Source: Rhinopithecus roxellana
Lineage: Eukaryota > Chordata > Mammalia > Primates > Cercopithecidae
Assembly (NCBI RefSeq): GCF_007565055.1
Contig: NC_044554.1
Span: 19,321,921 to 19,385,920 of the forward strand
Length of the DNA: 64,000 nucleotides
Direction: 5' to 3'
A model generated the notes under the pieces. The model was not told the origin of the DNA. It did no database searches and saw only the letters and a list, made by a program, of their open reading frames with translations. The translations under genes and the position numbers were made by a program. This document shows, piece after piece, positions 22,223 to 33,160 of this stretch (positions are counted from its first letter, which is position 1; each line of letters begins with the position of its first letter).

Positions 22223-22575
22223 TAGTTGTTCATAGTGGTCTCATGACCCTTTGTATTTCTGTGGCATCAGTTGTAATGTCTCCTCTTACATTTCTAATTT
22301 TGAGTCTTCTCTCCTTTTTTCTTTGTTACTCTAGCAAAAGTTTTGTTGATTTATCTTTTCAAAAAATCAAATTTTAGTTTTGTTTTGTTTTTTCTGTTGT
22401 GTCTCTACTTTGGTTATTTTTCCTCTGATCTTTAGTTCCTTTCTTCTGCTAATTCTGACCTTACTTTATCTTTTCTTAGTTCCTTGAAGTATAACATTCA
22501 GGTGTTTATTTAAAATCTTTATTATTTTCTGATATAGATACTTATTGCTATAAACGTATCTCTTAGAACTGTTTT

Positions 22576-22870
22576 GGCTGGGCACAGTGGCTCACGCCTG
22601 TAATCCCAGCACTTTGGGAGGCTGAGGCAGGTGGATCACTTGAGGTCAAATATTCAAGACCATCCTGACCAACATGGTGAAACCTTGTCTCTACTAAAAC
22701 TACAAAAAATTAGCTGGGCATGGTGGCAGGTGCCTGTAATCCCAGCTACTCAGGAGGCTGAGGCAGGAGAATCGCTTGAACCTGGGAGATGAGGTGGCAG
22801 TGAGCCAAGATCACACTATTGCACTCCAGCCTGGATGAGAGAGCAAGACTCCAGTCCCCCCCCAAAAAAA
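22576..22870 (+). mobile_element. AluS inside L1M
   Basis: Complete Alu from ggctgggcacagtggctcac to a C-then-A tail (cccccccaaaaaaaa). Target duplication aactgtttt (22567-22575) and aattgtttt (22871-22879), one mismatch. The L1 host continues on both sides. Confidence 0.96.
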
Positions 22871-24575
22871 AATTGTTTTGCTGTACACCATTGATTTTGG
22901 TATGTTGCATTCCAATTTCTGTTTGACTCAGTATATGTTTTAATTTCCTTTTTAATTTTTAAAAAACCCATTGGATGTTTAGGAGCATGTTGTTAAAATT
23001 TCATGTATTTATGAGTTTTTCATGATTTTTCTATTACTGACTTCTAGTTTCATGTTATTGTGGTCAGAAAAGATACTCAATAAGGTTTCAGTAATCCTAA
23101 ATTTGGTAAGGTTTGTTTTGTGGCCTAACAAATAATCTGTTTTGGAGAATGTGCTGTGTGTACTTGAGAAGAACATGTATTATGTTGCTGTTTGATAAAG
23201 TGTTCTGTAAATATCTGTTAGGTCCATTTGGTGTAAAATGTAGTTCAAATCCAATGTGTTTTAATTGATCTTTTGTCTGGATGATCTGTTCATTTCTGAG
23301 AGTGGGGTATTAAAGTATCCTCCTACTGTTATGTTGCAGTCTATCCTTATATTTAGCTCTATCAATTTTTGCTTAATGTATTTTGGTGCTCCAATGTTGA
23401 GTGCATATATTTTTACAGTTGCTATAACTTTTTTGATAAATTGACCCCTCTATCACTATAAAATAACATTCTTTGCTTCTTTTTACAATTTTTAAAGTCT
23501 ATTTTATCTAAGTTTAGCTACTCTTGCTTCTTTTTTCCATTTGTATAGAATATCTGCCCATTCTTTCACTTTCAGTTTGTGTCCTTAGAGGTGAGTTGAG
23601 TTCCTTGTAGGCAGCATACAGTTGGGTCGTTCTATTTTTATCAGTTCAGCCACTTGATGTCTTTTGATTAGAAAGTTTAATCAATTTACATTCAAATAAA
23701 TTATTTAGGTAAAGACTTATTGTTTCCATTGTGCTAATTGTTTTCTAATTAATTTGTAGATTATTTGTTCTTCTTCTTTTGCTGTCTTTCTTTCTGGTTT
23801 GATGATTTTCCATAGTGGTGTGCCTTGAATCCTCTTTTTATCTTTTATGTGTATACCAGAAGTTTTTACTTTGTGGTTACGTGAAGCACATAAAATATAT
23901 TACACTATTAACAGATGATTTTAAGCTGATACCAACTTTACTTTTATTATTTGCACAAACTCTACACTTTTACTTCCCCCAACACACAATTTGGTTTTGT
24001 ATCTCTTGAAGTCTGTGTTTCCTAACAAATTATTTCAGCTATAGTTTTTTTGTAATACTTTTGCCTTTTAACCTTCACACTAGATATAATTGATTTTCAC
24101 ACCGCCATTACAGTATAAGTTTGATTATATGGTTACTTTTACCAGTGAGTTTTATATTTTCATATTGCTACTAAGTGGCACTTTCCTTCAGTTTCAAGAA
24201 CACTTTGTAGCATTTTTTGTAAGGCAGATCTAGCAGTGATAAATTTCCTCAGCTTTTGTTTGTCTGAGGAAATGTTTATTCTTCACTTTTGAAGAGTAAG
24301 ATTGCCAAGTGTAGTGTCCTTAGTTGACAGATTTCTTTTTCTTTCTTTCAGCTTTTGAGTCATATCATTGAATTCCTTCTGGCCTACATTGAATTCCAAC
24401 AGGTTTCTGTTGAAAAATGTTGGTAGTCTCATGGGGAGGTCTCCATGTACATAACAGTGAATTTCCCCTTGCAGGTTTCAATATTCTTTCTCTTTCCTTA
24501 ATTTTTGAAAATTTGATTGTAATGTGTCTTGATGTGGGTCTCAGCTTCCTGATTAGATCCATCCACTTGATCAAA

Positions 24576-24876
24576 ACATGGTGGAGAAGGCTAAAGGAGA
24601 AGTAGGTATGTGCACAGTGGCAAAACTTAATGGGCATCCTGCTTTGTAACAACTCACTTTTGCGGGAACAAATCCATTTCTGTGGAAGCTCATGTAGTCT
24701 GATGAGAGCAAGAACTCACTCACTGCCAGCGAGAATGACACTAAAGCTTTTATGAGGGATCAGCCCACAAGACTCAAAGACCTCCCACTAGGTACCACCT
24801 CCTAATGCTGTCACATTGAGGATCAAATTTCAACGTGAGTTTTAGTGAGAACAAAGTATATCCAAATCACAGCGTG
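24576..24876 (-). mobile_element. Partial MaLR LTR (MST/MLT1 type)
   Basis: Reverse-orientation MaLR text: 'agcaagaactcactcactgc', 'cttttatgagggatcagccc', 'cctcccactaggtaccacct', 'caaatttcaacgtgag', 'tatatccaaatcacagc'. The left end (the LTR 3' part) is truncated or replaced by the 'acatggtggagaaggc' start. Confidence 0.75.
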
Positions 24877-25517
24877 CTATAAATATTTTCAAATATTTTA
24901 TCTCATTAGAGATTTTAGGGAACAACCAGAAGGAAATAAACATTACCAAAATGTACTTTACTCATACTGTTTTGTTTCATATTTACTTTCAAATTTCAGT
25001 AGTTAAAAACTTTTTACTGGCAAAAATACCACATAACAAAGAGCAAAGTTATTACACTGCACTAGATGTTACTTACGTTTGGTAAGAGATAGCTCCGGTA
25101 AATAAGGTTCTGCTAAAACAGTGAGGAGACTTTAAGGTAATTCAAAACTATTCATGCTATTGGTTGTGCTCTCTAAGTATAAGCACAGCAAATAAATCTC
25201 ATTCTAAAATTAGAAAAACACTATTACAATTCCCTTTATCTTTTTGCTTTTTCCCTATCAAATTTAAGCATTACGGTTCTCATAAGTACTTCTGAAGTCT
25301 TTGTTTTATTTACTGTGTTTAGCACAAGTAAAGATAATTTAAAATCACCAATAAGCTTTTCTGTGTGTTCCTAAGTAATTTTTAGTCTCTTTGGTATTTT
25401 CTTTCATTTGGTGATTTAAACTAACTTATTGATAAAGGCTACCATTTGTAGTATATGTCTATGTGAATAAGAGTATTATGAACCTTTAAAAACTTTCTAT
25501 TTCTAATCATTAAACAT
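24877..25517. other. Single-copy DNA, no feature assigned
   Basis: No repeat or gene recognised. Confidence 0.4.
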
Positions 25518-25526
25518 ATAATAACT

Positions 25527-25830
25527 CCTTTTTTTTTTTTTTTTTTTTTTGAGATGGCGTCTCCTCTGTCACTCAGGCTGGAGTGCAGTGGTGTGACCTA
25601 TGCTTACTGCAACCTCTACCTCTGGATTCAAGCAATTCTCTCTGCCTCAGCCTCCTGAGTAGCTGGGATTTCAAACACCTGCCACCATCCTCAGCTAATT
25701 GTTGTATTTTTAGTAGAGACGGGGTTTCTCCATGTTAGCCAGGTTGGTGTCAAACTCCTGACCTTAGGTGATTTGCCACCTTGGCCTCCTGAAGTGCTGG
25801 AATTACAAGTGTGAGCCACCATGCCTACTC
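25527..25830 (-). mobile_element. Alu (J/S), minus strand
   Basis: Reverse Alu from a run of about 23 T and 'gagatggcgtctcctctgtc' to 'gtgagccaccatgcctactc'. It is fairly diverged. Target duplication ataataact at 25518-25526 and 25831-25839 is exact. Confidence 0.95.
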
Positions 25831-25839
25831 ATAATAACT

Positions 25840-28394
25840 TTTGACCACAGTTTAACTTCTATATAAAAACTGTTTCCTTACCAAATTGTTTTCAGAAATA
25901 GATTCAAGATAATAATACACCTGTCATGAGCAACGTTTAATTTAAGAAAAAGACTAATTTGGGGGCAGCATTGAGTTGTTGATAAGGAAAAGTAGTGATG
26001 AAATTGGAAGAGCAGTATGGGAGATTTGTTGGGAAGGGCCCATTTTTTGGCTTACCTAGAATATGACAGACTGACAGTTTCTATGACCATTGAAAAGAGA
26101 ATATTGCAACCAATCAAGAAACTCTGAAAATCTCAATGCTTGTATTACAATGTCAGCCCTGATACTCATTGGCATGTTGTTAGCATCCAGGATATCTAGC
26201 AAAGATGTGCTAACCTTTCATCCCAATCTATTCTAAGGATCCGTACGTATCTAGCAAATATAATGCTTTAAGAGCATTTTTCCCACAGAATATCCCATGG
26301 TATCTTCATAAATGTTCACTTGGTATTCCTTCAAAATTAGTTTCTCAGCAAGATTTCTCCTTCCTTTTTAGCAAATATATTTTTTATGAATTTTTAAGAG
26401 GAGAGTTATAGTGTCACTGATTCAGAAGCTGCCTATTATAAAGGAAGGAGAAAGAAAAAAGTCAGCCTCAGAAAACATTTTTCTTTTGCTTACAGTAAGT
26501 GATATTCATACTACTTAAATTTTGAAAAAATAATCTAGCAATAATTGTCCATCCTAGGCTGCTTTTGGATATACTGTTAGTTTCTGAAGCATCTCTGGTT
26601 TTTAAAAATCATTTTTTCTGCATTTATATACAAGAGTAATGTTCCTTCTTCTTTTATGTGTCTCACTACTGAATGAGGTCTAGCTTAGGAGTATAGAAAA
26701 CCCAGAGGAAAAACTGGCAATTAAAAATCCCAACAAGAGAATGCTGGATAACAGCACTTTTCTCTCTAAAACCACTTTATTTTAAATTTCTGAACAGTAC
26801 TGACCTACACTAAGTTTCATAGAGTTTTTTAAATACTTGTCTTTTTTAAAATAGGCAGTCACCAGTGCTTCAATTAATTGTAAAATTCAGAGGTGCTTCA
26901 AATTTTCTAATGAAAGTTAAAAGTGTAAACATGTTTTCAAAATTTACCTGCTTTTTCCCTGTAAAATTAGTGATGCCTTGGCAGAGAATGTGCATTCTTG
27001 CCCAAAGTGCCTACAGTTTGCCTGACTTACTCTGCCTGGGATAGTTCCGTCCTGAAATGCAGTGAGCTCTGCTTCAATAATTTCCACTCTGCAAAGTAAA
27101 TGAAAAATTTTGGTGTAACAGGCAGGGATTTTGCCACCAACCATTTAGTTGTATTAATTGGATTTGTGAAATGAAATTCCGGTATGGTTTAATGAGAATA
27201 ATATGCTAAAAACCTCATTGAACTCCCTCTCGCGCTGACAGACTTCACCAGACAAAGGACGTAAAACCTCTGCTATTCCTTAGCACTCTATGGCAACAAC
27301 ACACCCGGCATGCCTGTGCTTTTCACTTGGGGTTATATGGCTGCAAATGAAAAATAGGACCCATATTTCTCAATAAAATTTATATTTGGGGAAATACAAA
27401 TTATTATAAATTATAAATATAAACCATTCCAGGGCATAAGACTCTGCAAAACTGTCCTAATTCATGAACATTTTCAGTCTTTAATAAATTTATGATGGAT
27501 AATTTTAAGTAGTTTGCCATATTAGAAATTTATAATGTCAGGCAATATATTTTTAATAGTAAAAATGTGTTGTTTCTGAGATAACGGGACATATTGTTCC
27601 CTAGCATAAAGGCCTAGATCTAGTAGTTATCATCACAAAAATAATAATCACAATGATCACATGTATTGTATAACTTTCACACTATGGAGTTTTATGATCA
27701 ATATATAATAGATAATCTGTTTTCTATGGAATTCTCTAACTATAGATTTTAAGAACATTTTAGTAAAGTTTAAAGCATCCATTTCTGCAATATTAGTAAA
27801 ATTGAAGGATAAGTGAATTTTTGTCTGTCAGAAGTTTAGTGGCCATACTTAATGACTCATTGAAATTATCCATTAATGAGTCCTGAACCAACCTTCTCAA
27901 AACAATTACTTTGACATTACTATGCTAAGTGAGGAGGATGCAAACGTGAATAATGTCTAGTAGTCACTGCCCTAAGTCTGTTAAGAGAAACAGGTGTATA
28001 GAGCAGACATTCACAATTCAATACAGTGTGCACAAAATGATGTTGACACCAAGAATCAGAGACTGTTTTCCTGTAGATTCTATGAAGATTATATCATATG
28101 GAGAGTACAGTTCAACCACAAAGGAAAAAAAGGGTGTATCACGAAGATAATGAAGATACTTCATCATTGAGTGACATGCATGGACCATATCAGTATATCA
28201 TATGACATGACATACTCTTTCCCGGTAATAATCAGAATATTTCCAGGTAATTGAAGCCAGGAGAAAAATTGTGAAATTTGAAGATAAAATTACAAGATCA
28301 ATAACTTTCTTTTTTGGCACACAGTAAAAGGCAGATATTGGCAATCGATAAGTATTTGTTGAAGAAATGAATACACATGTTACACATTTTTGAA
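25840..28394. other. Mostly single-copy DNA
   Basis: About 2.5 kb without recognised repeats. It contains one exon-like segment at 27031-27088 on the minus strand. Otherwise nothing can be assigned. Confidence 0.45.
27031..27088 (-). other. Exon-like segment with splice-type borders (unsupported candidate)
   Basis: On the minus strand a pyrimidine-rich tract ending tttactttgcag precedes 58 nt that stay open in one frame and read VEIIEAELTAFQDGTIPGR. A perfect donor GTAAGT (27025-27030) follows. I do not recognise the peptide. The same frame stays open for about 66 codons in total, so an intact frame by itself is weak evidence. It could be a cryptic exon, an old gene remnant, or chance. Confidence 0.2.
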
Positions 28395-28595
28395 TAAAAT
28401 GGATCATTTAACATTTGCAATGAGCCTACAAAAGAGATAAAGCAGGAATTATGACCTCCATTTTAGATAACACAGTTTAAGATAACAGACTTTAAAAGAA
28501 TCAACCAAGATCACCCACATAGTAAGTGACTGAATAGGGACTCAAACATGTTTTGATTTCAAAGGCAGCCACTTTCTATCACATAATACCACTTC
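28395..28595 (-). mobile_element. MIR fragment
   Basis: Inverted MIR landmarks in order: 'gatcatttaacatttgcaat', 'cctccattttagataacac', 'aaccaagatcacccacatag', 'taagtgactgaatagggac'. Long and fairly complete for a MIR. Confidence 0.75.
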
Positions 28596-29032
28596 TACCT
28601 ACACTTTGTTTATATATTCAAATTTCAAGATGTCTGGAGAGCAAGAAAATGTGTTTAGGACAAAGATAAAGAAGAAGTAGAAACCTTACTTTACTTTGAA
28701 ATTTATCGCCAAATCCCGTACCAAAATGAGGGATAGCTTCTTCATGAATACATGTAGTATGCAAGTATATATGTAATATAATTCAACATCAGAGGCACTT
28801 TCCTCTAAGCAAAGAACTCTTGAGTCAGAAAACAATGACTGTAACACTGAGAAAGTAAGTCCTTGAACATTTTCTTAGTCTTCCTCCAATGTGCAAATTC
28901 ACTTATCAGATTAGTCCTGTCAACATTGTCTAAATAACCTCAGAACGCTTGGGAGAGACAGAATCACATTCACAGGCAGTTCAATGTAGTGAGGGTCTCA
29001 GTGATACCGGACTACATATAGATGAGTGTTGA

Positions 29033-29051
29033 GAGCGCCACCTTGTGGCCA
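29033..29051 (-). promoter_or_regulatory. CTCF-like binding motif
   Basis: On the minus strand the site reads TGGCCACAAGGTGGCGCTC. This fits the CTCF core CCAC(N)AG(G/A)(G/T)GGCGC with variants tolerated in the known motif. Bases outside the core also agree (TGG upstream, TC downstream). Sequence match only; occupancy is not shown. Confidence 0.55.
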
Positions 29052-29134
29052 ACATGAAGGAAGACGCTCTGGCAGGAGATTACCCATACGTGGCCAGGAA
29101 GTCAGGAACAAGCACAGATGATGGAAGTTTAAAG
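29045..29134 (+). other. Exon-like segment with strong splice donor (unsupported candidate)
   Basis: An open frame containing ATG at 29054 reads MKEDALAGDYPYVARKSG and on to GSLK, ending AAG at 29134 followed by a perfect donor GTAAGT at 29135-29140. No good acceptor is seen upstream, so it would have to be a first exon. I do not recognise the peptide. The frame continues by chance into L1 sequence after 29210. Confidence 0.2.
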
Positions 29135-29209
29135 GTAAGTTGGGGGACTCTGGGGAAAGGCAAAAATGGAAAAACTCACTATTTTACTTATGCCTCATCA
29201 TACTTAAAG

Positions 29210-32079
29210 CCTGAAATAAAAACTACCATCAGTGAATACTATAAACACCTCTATGGAACTAAACTAGAAAATCTAGAAGAAATGGATAAATTCCTGGACA
29301 CATACACCCTCCCAAGACTAAACTAGGACGAAGTCGAATCACAGAATAGACCAATAACAAGTTCTGAAATTGAGGCAGTAATTAATAGCCTACCAACTAA
29401 AAAAAAAAAAAAAAGCCCAGGACCAGACAGAGTCACAGCTGAATTCTACCAGAGGTACAAAGAGGAGCTGGTACCATACCTTCTAAAATGATTCCAAGCA
29501 ATAGAAAAAGAGGGAAACCTTCCTAACTCTTTTTATAAGGCCAGCATCATCCTGATGCCAAAACCTGGGAGACAAATAAAAAAAGAAAATTTCAGGCCAA
29601 TATACCTGATGAACATCGATGAGAAAATCCTCAGTAAAATACTCGCAAACCAAATCCAGCAGCACATTAGTAAGCTTATCCACCACAATCAAGTCGGCTT
29701 CATCCCTGGGATGCAAGCCTGGTTCGACATGTGCAAATCAATAAATATAATCCATCACATAAACAGAACCAATGACAAAAACCACTTGATTCTCTCAATA
29801 GATGCAGAAAAGGCCTTTGATAAAATTCAACACCCCTTCATGCTAAAAAGACCCAATAAACTATTGAAGGAAGGAACGTATCTCAAAATAATAATTGAAG
29901 GAACTTATCTCAAAATAGTAAGAGCTATTTTTGACAAACCCACAGCCAATATCATAATGAATGGGTAAAAGTCGGAAGTATTCCCTTTGAACTGGCACAA
30001 GACAAGGATGCCCTCTCTCACCACTACTATTCAGCATAGTATTAGAAGTTCTGGCCAGGGCAATCAGGCAGAAGAAAGAAATAAAGGGTATTCAAATAGG
30101 AAGAGAGGAAGTCAAATTGCCTCAGTTTCCATATGACATAATTGTATGTTTAGGAAACTTCATCATCTCAGCCCCAAAACTCCTTAAGCTGATAAGCAAC
30201 TTCAGCAAAGTCTCAGGATACAAAATCAATGTGCAAAAGTCACAAGCATTTCTATAAACCAATAACAGACAAACAGAGAGCAAAATCATGAGTGAACTCC
30301 CGTTCACAATTGCTACAAAGAGAATAAAATACCTAGGAATACAACTTACAAGGGATGTGAAGGACCTCTTCAAGGTGAACTACAAACCACTGCTCAAGGA
30401 AATAAGAGAGAACACAAACAAATAGAAAAACATTCCCCATGCTCATGGTTAGGAAGAATCAGTATCGTGAAAATGGCCATACTGCTCAAAGAAATTTATA
30501 GATTCAATGCTATCCCCATCAAACTACCATTGACTTTCTTCACAAAATTAGAAAAAACTACTTTATCATGTGGAACCAAAAAGAAACCCATTTAACCAAG
30601 ATAATCCTAAGCAAAAAGAACAAAGCTGGAAGCATCACACTACCTGACATCAAGCTATACTACAAGGCTCCAGTAATCAAAACAGTTTTGTACTGGTAAC
30701 AAAACAGATATATAGACCAATGGAATGGAACACAGGCCTCGGAAATAACACCACACATCTACAACCATCTGATCTTTGACAAACCTGACAAAAACCAGCA
30801 ATGGGGAAAGGAATCTCTATTTAATAAATGATGCTGGGAAAACTGGCTAGCCATATGCAGAAAACCGAAACTGGACCCCTTCCTTACACCTTATACAAAA
30901 CTTAACTCAAGACTGATTAAAGATTTAATTGTAAGACCTTAAACCATAAGAACCCTAGAAGAAAACCTAGGCAATACCTTCAGGACATAGGCAAGGGGAA
31001 AGACGTCGTGACTAAAACACCAAAAGCAATTGCAACAAAAGCCAAAATTGACAAATGGGATCTAATTAAACTAAAGATCTTCTCGACAGAAAAATAAACT
31101 ATCATCAGAGTGAACAGGCACCCTACAGAATGGGAGAAAATTGTTGCAATCCATCCACCTGACAAATGGCTGATATCCAGAATCTACAAGGAACTTAAAC
31201 AAATGTACAAGAAAAAAACAAACAACCCCATCAAAAAGTGGGCAAAGGATACAAACAGACACTTCTCAAAATAAGACATTTATATGGCTAACAAACATAT
31301 GAAAAAAAGCTCATCATCACCGGTCATTAGAGAAATGCAAATCAAAACCACAATGAGACACCATCTCACGCTAGTTAGAATGGCAATCATTAAAAAGTCA
31401 GGAAACAACAGAGGCTGTAGAGGATGTGGAGAAATAGGAACGCTATTACACTGTTAGTGGGAGTGTAAATTAGTTCAACTATTGTGGAAGATAGTGCGGT
31501 GATTCCTCAAGGATCTAGAACCATAGATACCATTTGACCCAGCAATCCCATTACTGGGTAGACACCCAAAGGATTATAAATCATTCCACTATAAAGACAC
31601 ATGCACACATATGTTTATTGCAGCACTATTCACAATATCAAAGACTTGGAACCAATCCAAATGCCCATCAATGATAGGTTGGATAAAGAAAATGTGGCAC
31701 TTATACACCATGGAATACTATGCAGCCATAAAAAAGAATGAGTTCATGTTCTTTGCAGGGCTCTAGATGAAGCTGGAAACTATCATTCTCAGCAAACTAA
31801 CACAGGAACAGAAAACCAAACACCGCATGTTCTCACTCATAAATGGGAATTGAACAATGAGAACATATGGGCACAGGGAGGGGAACATCACATACTGGAG
31901 CCTGTCAGGGGGTGGGGGCCAAAGGGAGGGAATAACATTAGGAGAAATACCTAACATAGATGACAGGTTGATGGGTGCAGCCAACCACCATGGCACATGT
32001 ATACCTAAGTAACAAACCTGCACGTTTTGCACACGTATCCCAGAATTTAAATGTAATAAAAAAAGAAAAAAATAAATAA
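29210..32079 (+). mobile_element. 5'-truncated primate L1 (L1PA/L1PB-age), inactive
   Basis: Enters L1 ORF2 upstream of RT (ISEYYKHLYG...LENLEEMDKF) and continues through RT and the C-terminal region to a full 3' UTR (gggtgcagccaaccaccatg ... acacgtatcccagaattt) and an A-rich tail. ORF1, the endonuclease part of ORF2 and the 5' UTR are absent. The frame is broken many times. At the RT catalytic motif the expected FADD reads FPYD (about 30128-30140), so it is dead even locally. A 27-bp in-frame duplication lies at 29873-29926. Confidence 0.95.
29873..29926 (+). repeat. 27-bp tandem duplication within L1 ORF2
   Basis: Two copies of 'ggaac(g/t)tatctcaaaata' start at 29873 and 29900. In frame this gives GTYLKIIIE followed by GTYLKIVRA; the L1 consensus has one copy. 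Confidence 0.85.
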
Positions 32080-32109
32080 GACAGTAACAAACTATAGAAA
32101 TGATCCCTG

Positions 32110-32610
32110 AAAGTATGTTTATTCCAACACTATTTATAATAGCAAAGACTTGGAACTAACCCAAATGCCCATCAGTGATAGACTGGATAAAGAAAATGTA
32201 GCACATATACACCATGGAATACTATGCAGCCTTAAAAAAGAATGAGTTCATGTCCTTTGCAGGGACATGGATGAAGCTGGAAACCATCATCCTCAGCAAA
32301 CTAACACAGGAACAGAAAACCAAACAGCGCATGTTCTCAATCCTAAGTGTGAGTTGAACAATGAGAACACATGGACACAGGGAGGGGAACGTCACACACT
32401 GGGGTCTGTCAGGGGACAGGGGAAAAGGGGAGAGAGAGCATTAGGACAAATACCTAATGCATGTGGGGCTGAAAACCTAGATGATGGGTTGATAGGTGCA
32501 GCAAACCACCATGGCACATGTATACTTATGTAACAAACCTGCACGTTCAGCACATGTATCCCAGAACTTAAAGTAAATAAATAAATAAAACACACACAAA
32601 AAAATAAAAA
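32110..32610 (+). mobile_element. Second L1 3'-end (5'-truncated), same orientation
   Basis: Repeats the last part of L1 ORF2 and its 3' UTR: 'tagcaaagacttggaactaa', 'caccatggaatactatgcag', 'gcagcaaaccaccatggcac', 'gcacatgtatcccagaactt', ending in an A-rich tail with AAAT units. It differs from the copy just upstream (for example 'acacatggacacag' versus 'acatatgggcacag'), so it is either an independent insertion or an old duplication. Confidence 0.93.
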
Positions 32611-32869
32611 ATATACTCACCAGCAACAACAAAGTAAGATAGTCATAAACTGCTAAAAGGAAGTTAAGAGTGGGTTGTATTCCAGAGCAACAACTCCTGA
32701 GGACTACTTCCAAAACCGATGCATTCCAAAAGCTTTAAATGTTGTAATGAGACTGGAACGGCTGTTTGACAGCTCTCAATGTTTGTCACTCTGCTGAGAT
32801 TTCAAACTGGACTGGGCAGCCCTTTAAGGGCTTTGACTCACTATGAAAAAGTGCAATGCTTTCATTAAT

Positions 32870-33160
32870 TTATTCAAAACTATTTATTGGCTTACTAAGT
32901 AACCAACAGCATGCTAGGTACCGAGATTATAAAGAAAACAAACAAACAAAAAAAAAATTACTCTCTACAATAAATTCACAATCTAGTGAGAAAACAAGCA
33001 CATAAGCAAACTATGGTAGGTAGAATAATGGAGTTTCAGTGAATTTTAAATGCATAGAACATTGAAAAACATAGACAGTAGCACCTAATCCAGCATGATT
33101 GGTCAAGGCAGGTTTCCCAGAGGACAATATACTGAAACTAAGCCTTGTAGAGTGAATAAA
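32870..33160 (-). mobile_element. L2 3'-end fragment
   Basis: Inverted L2 3' end: 'aactatttattggcttacta', 'gcatgctaggtaccgagatt', 'ttcacaatctagtgagaaa', 'acaagcacataagcaaac', then 'ggcaggtttcccagagga'. Contains an internal AAAC/A-rich run near 32937-32956. Confidence 0.7.

Larger units (their letters stand above)
19685..24575 (-). mobile_element. Long L1M element, minus strand, host of three insertions
   Basis: Antisense L1 from the C-terminal third of ORF2 (ctcctttgcccatttttaaa) through RT (aatgctttttctgcatccat near 21290), the endonuclease region (about 23250-23700) and into the ORF1-side region (about 23750-24570). No 3' UTR or A tail is present on the left. The net length is about 4 kb after removing insertions at 20990-21165, 21809-22222 and 22576-22870. 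The open frames at 19720-20121 and 21169-21489 are ORF2 remnants with stops between them. Confidence 0.9.
28596..29209. other. Single-copy DNA upstream of the L1
   Basis: No repeat recognised. Holds the CTCF-like motif and an exon-like segment listed separately. Confidence 0.4.

Noticed and set aside
29555..29968. 137-codon frame resembling reverse transcriptase
   Set aside because: It is a surviving piece of L1 ORF2 in a 5'-truncated, multiply broken element with a destroyed FADD motif; not a host gene.
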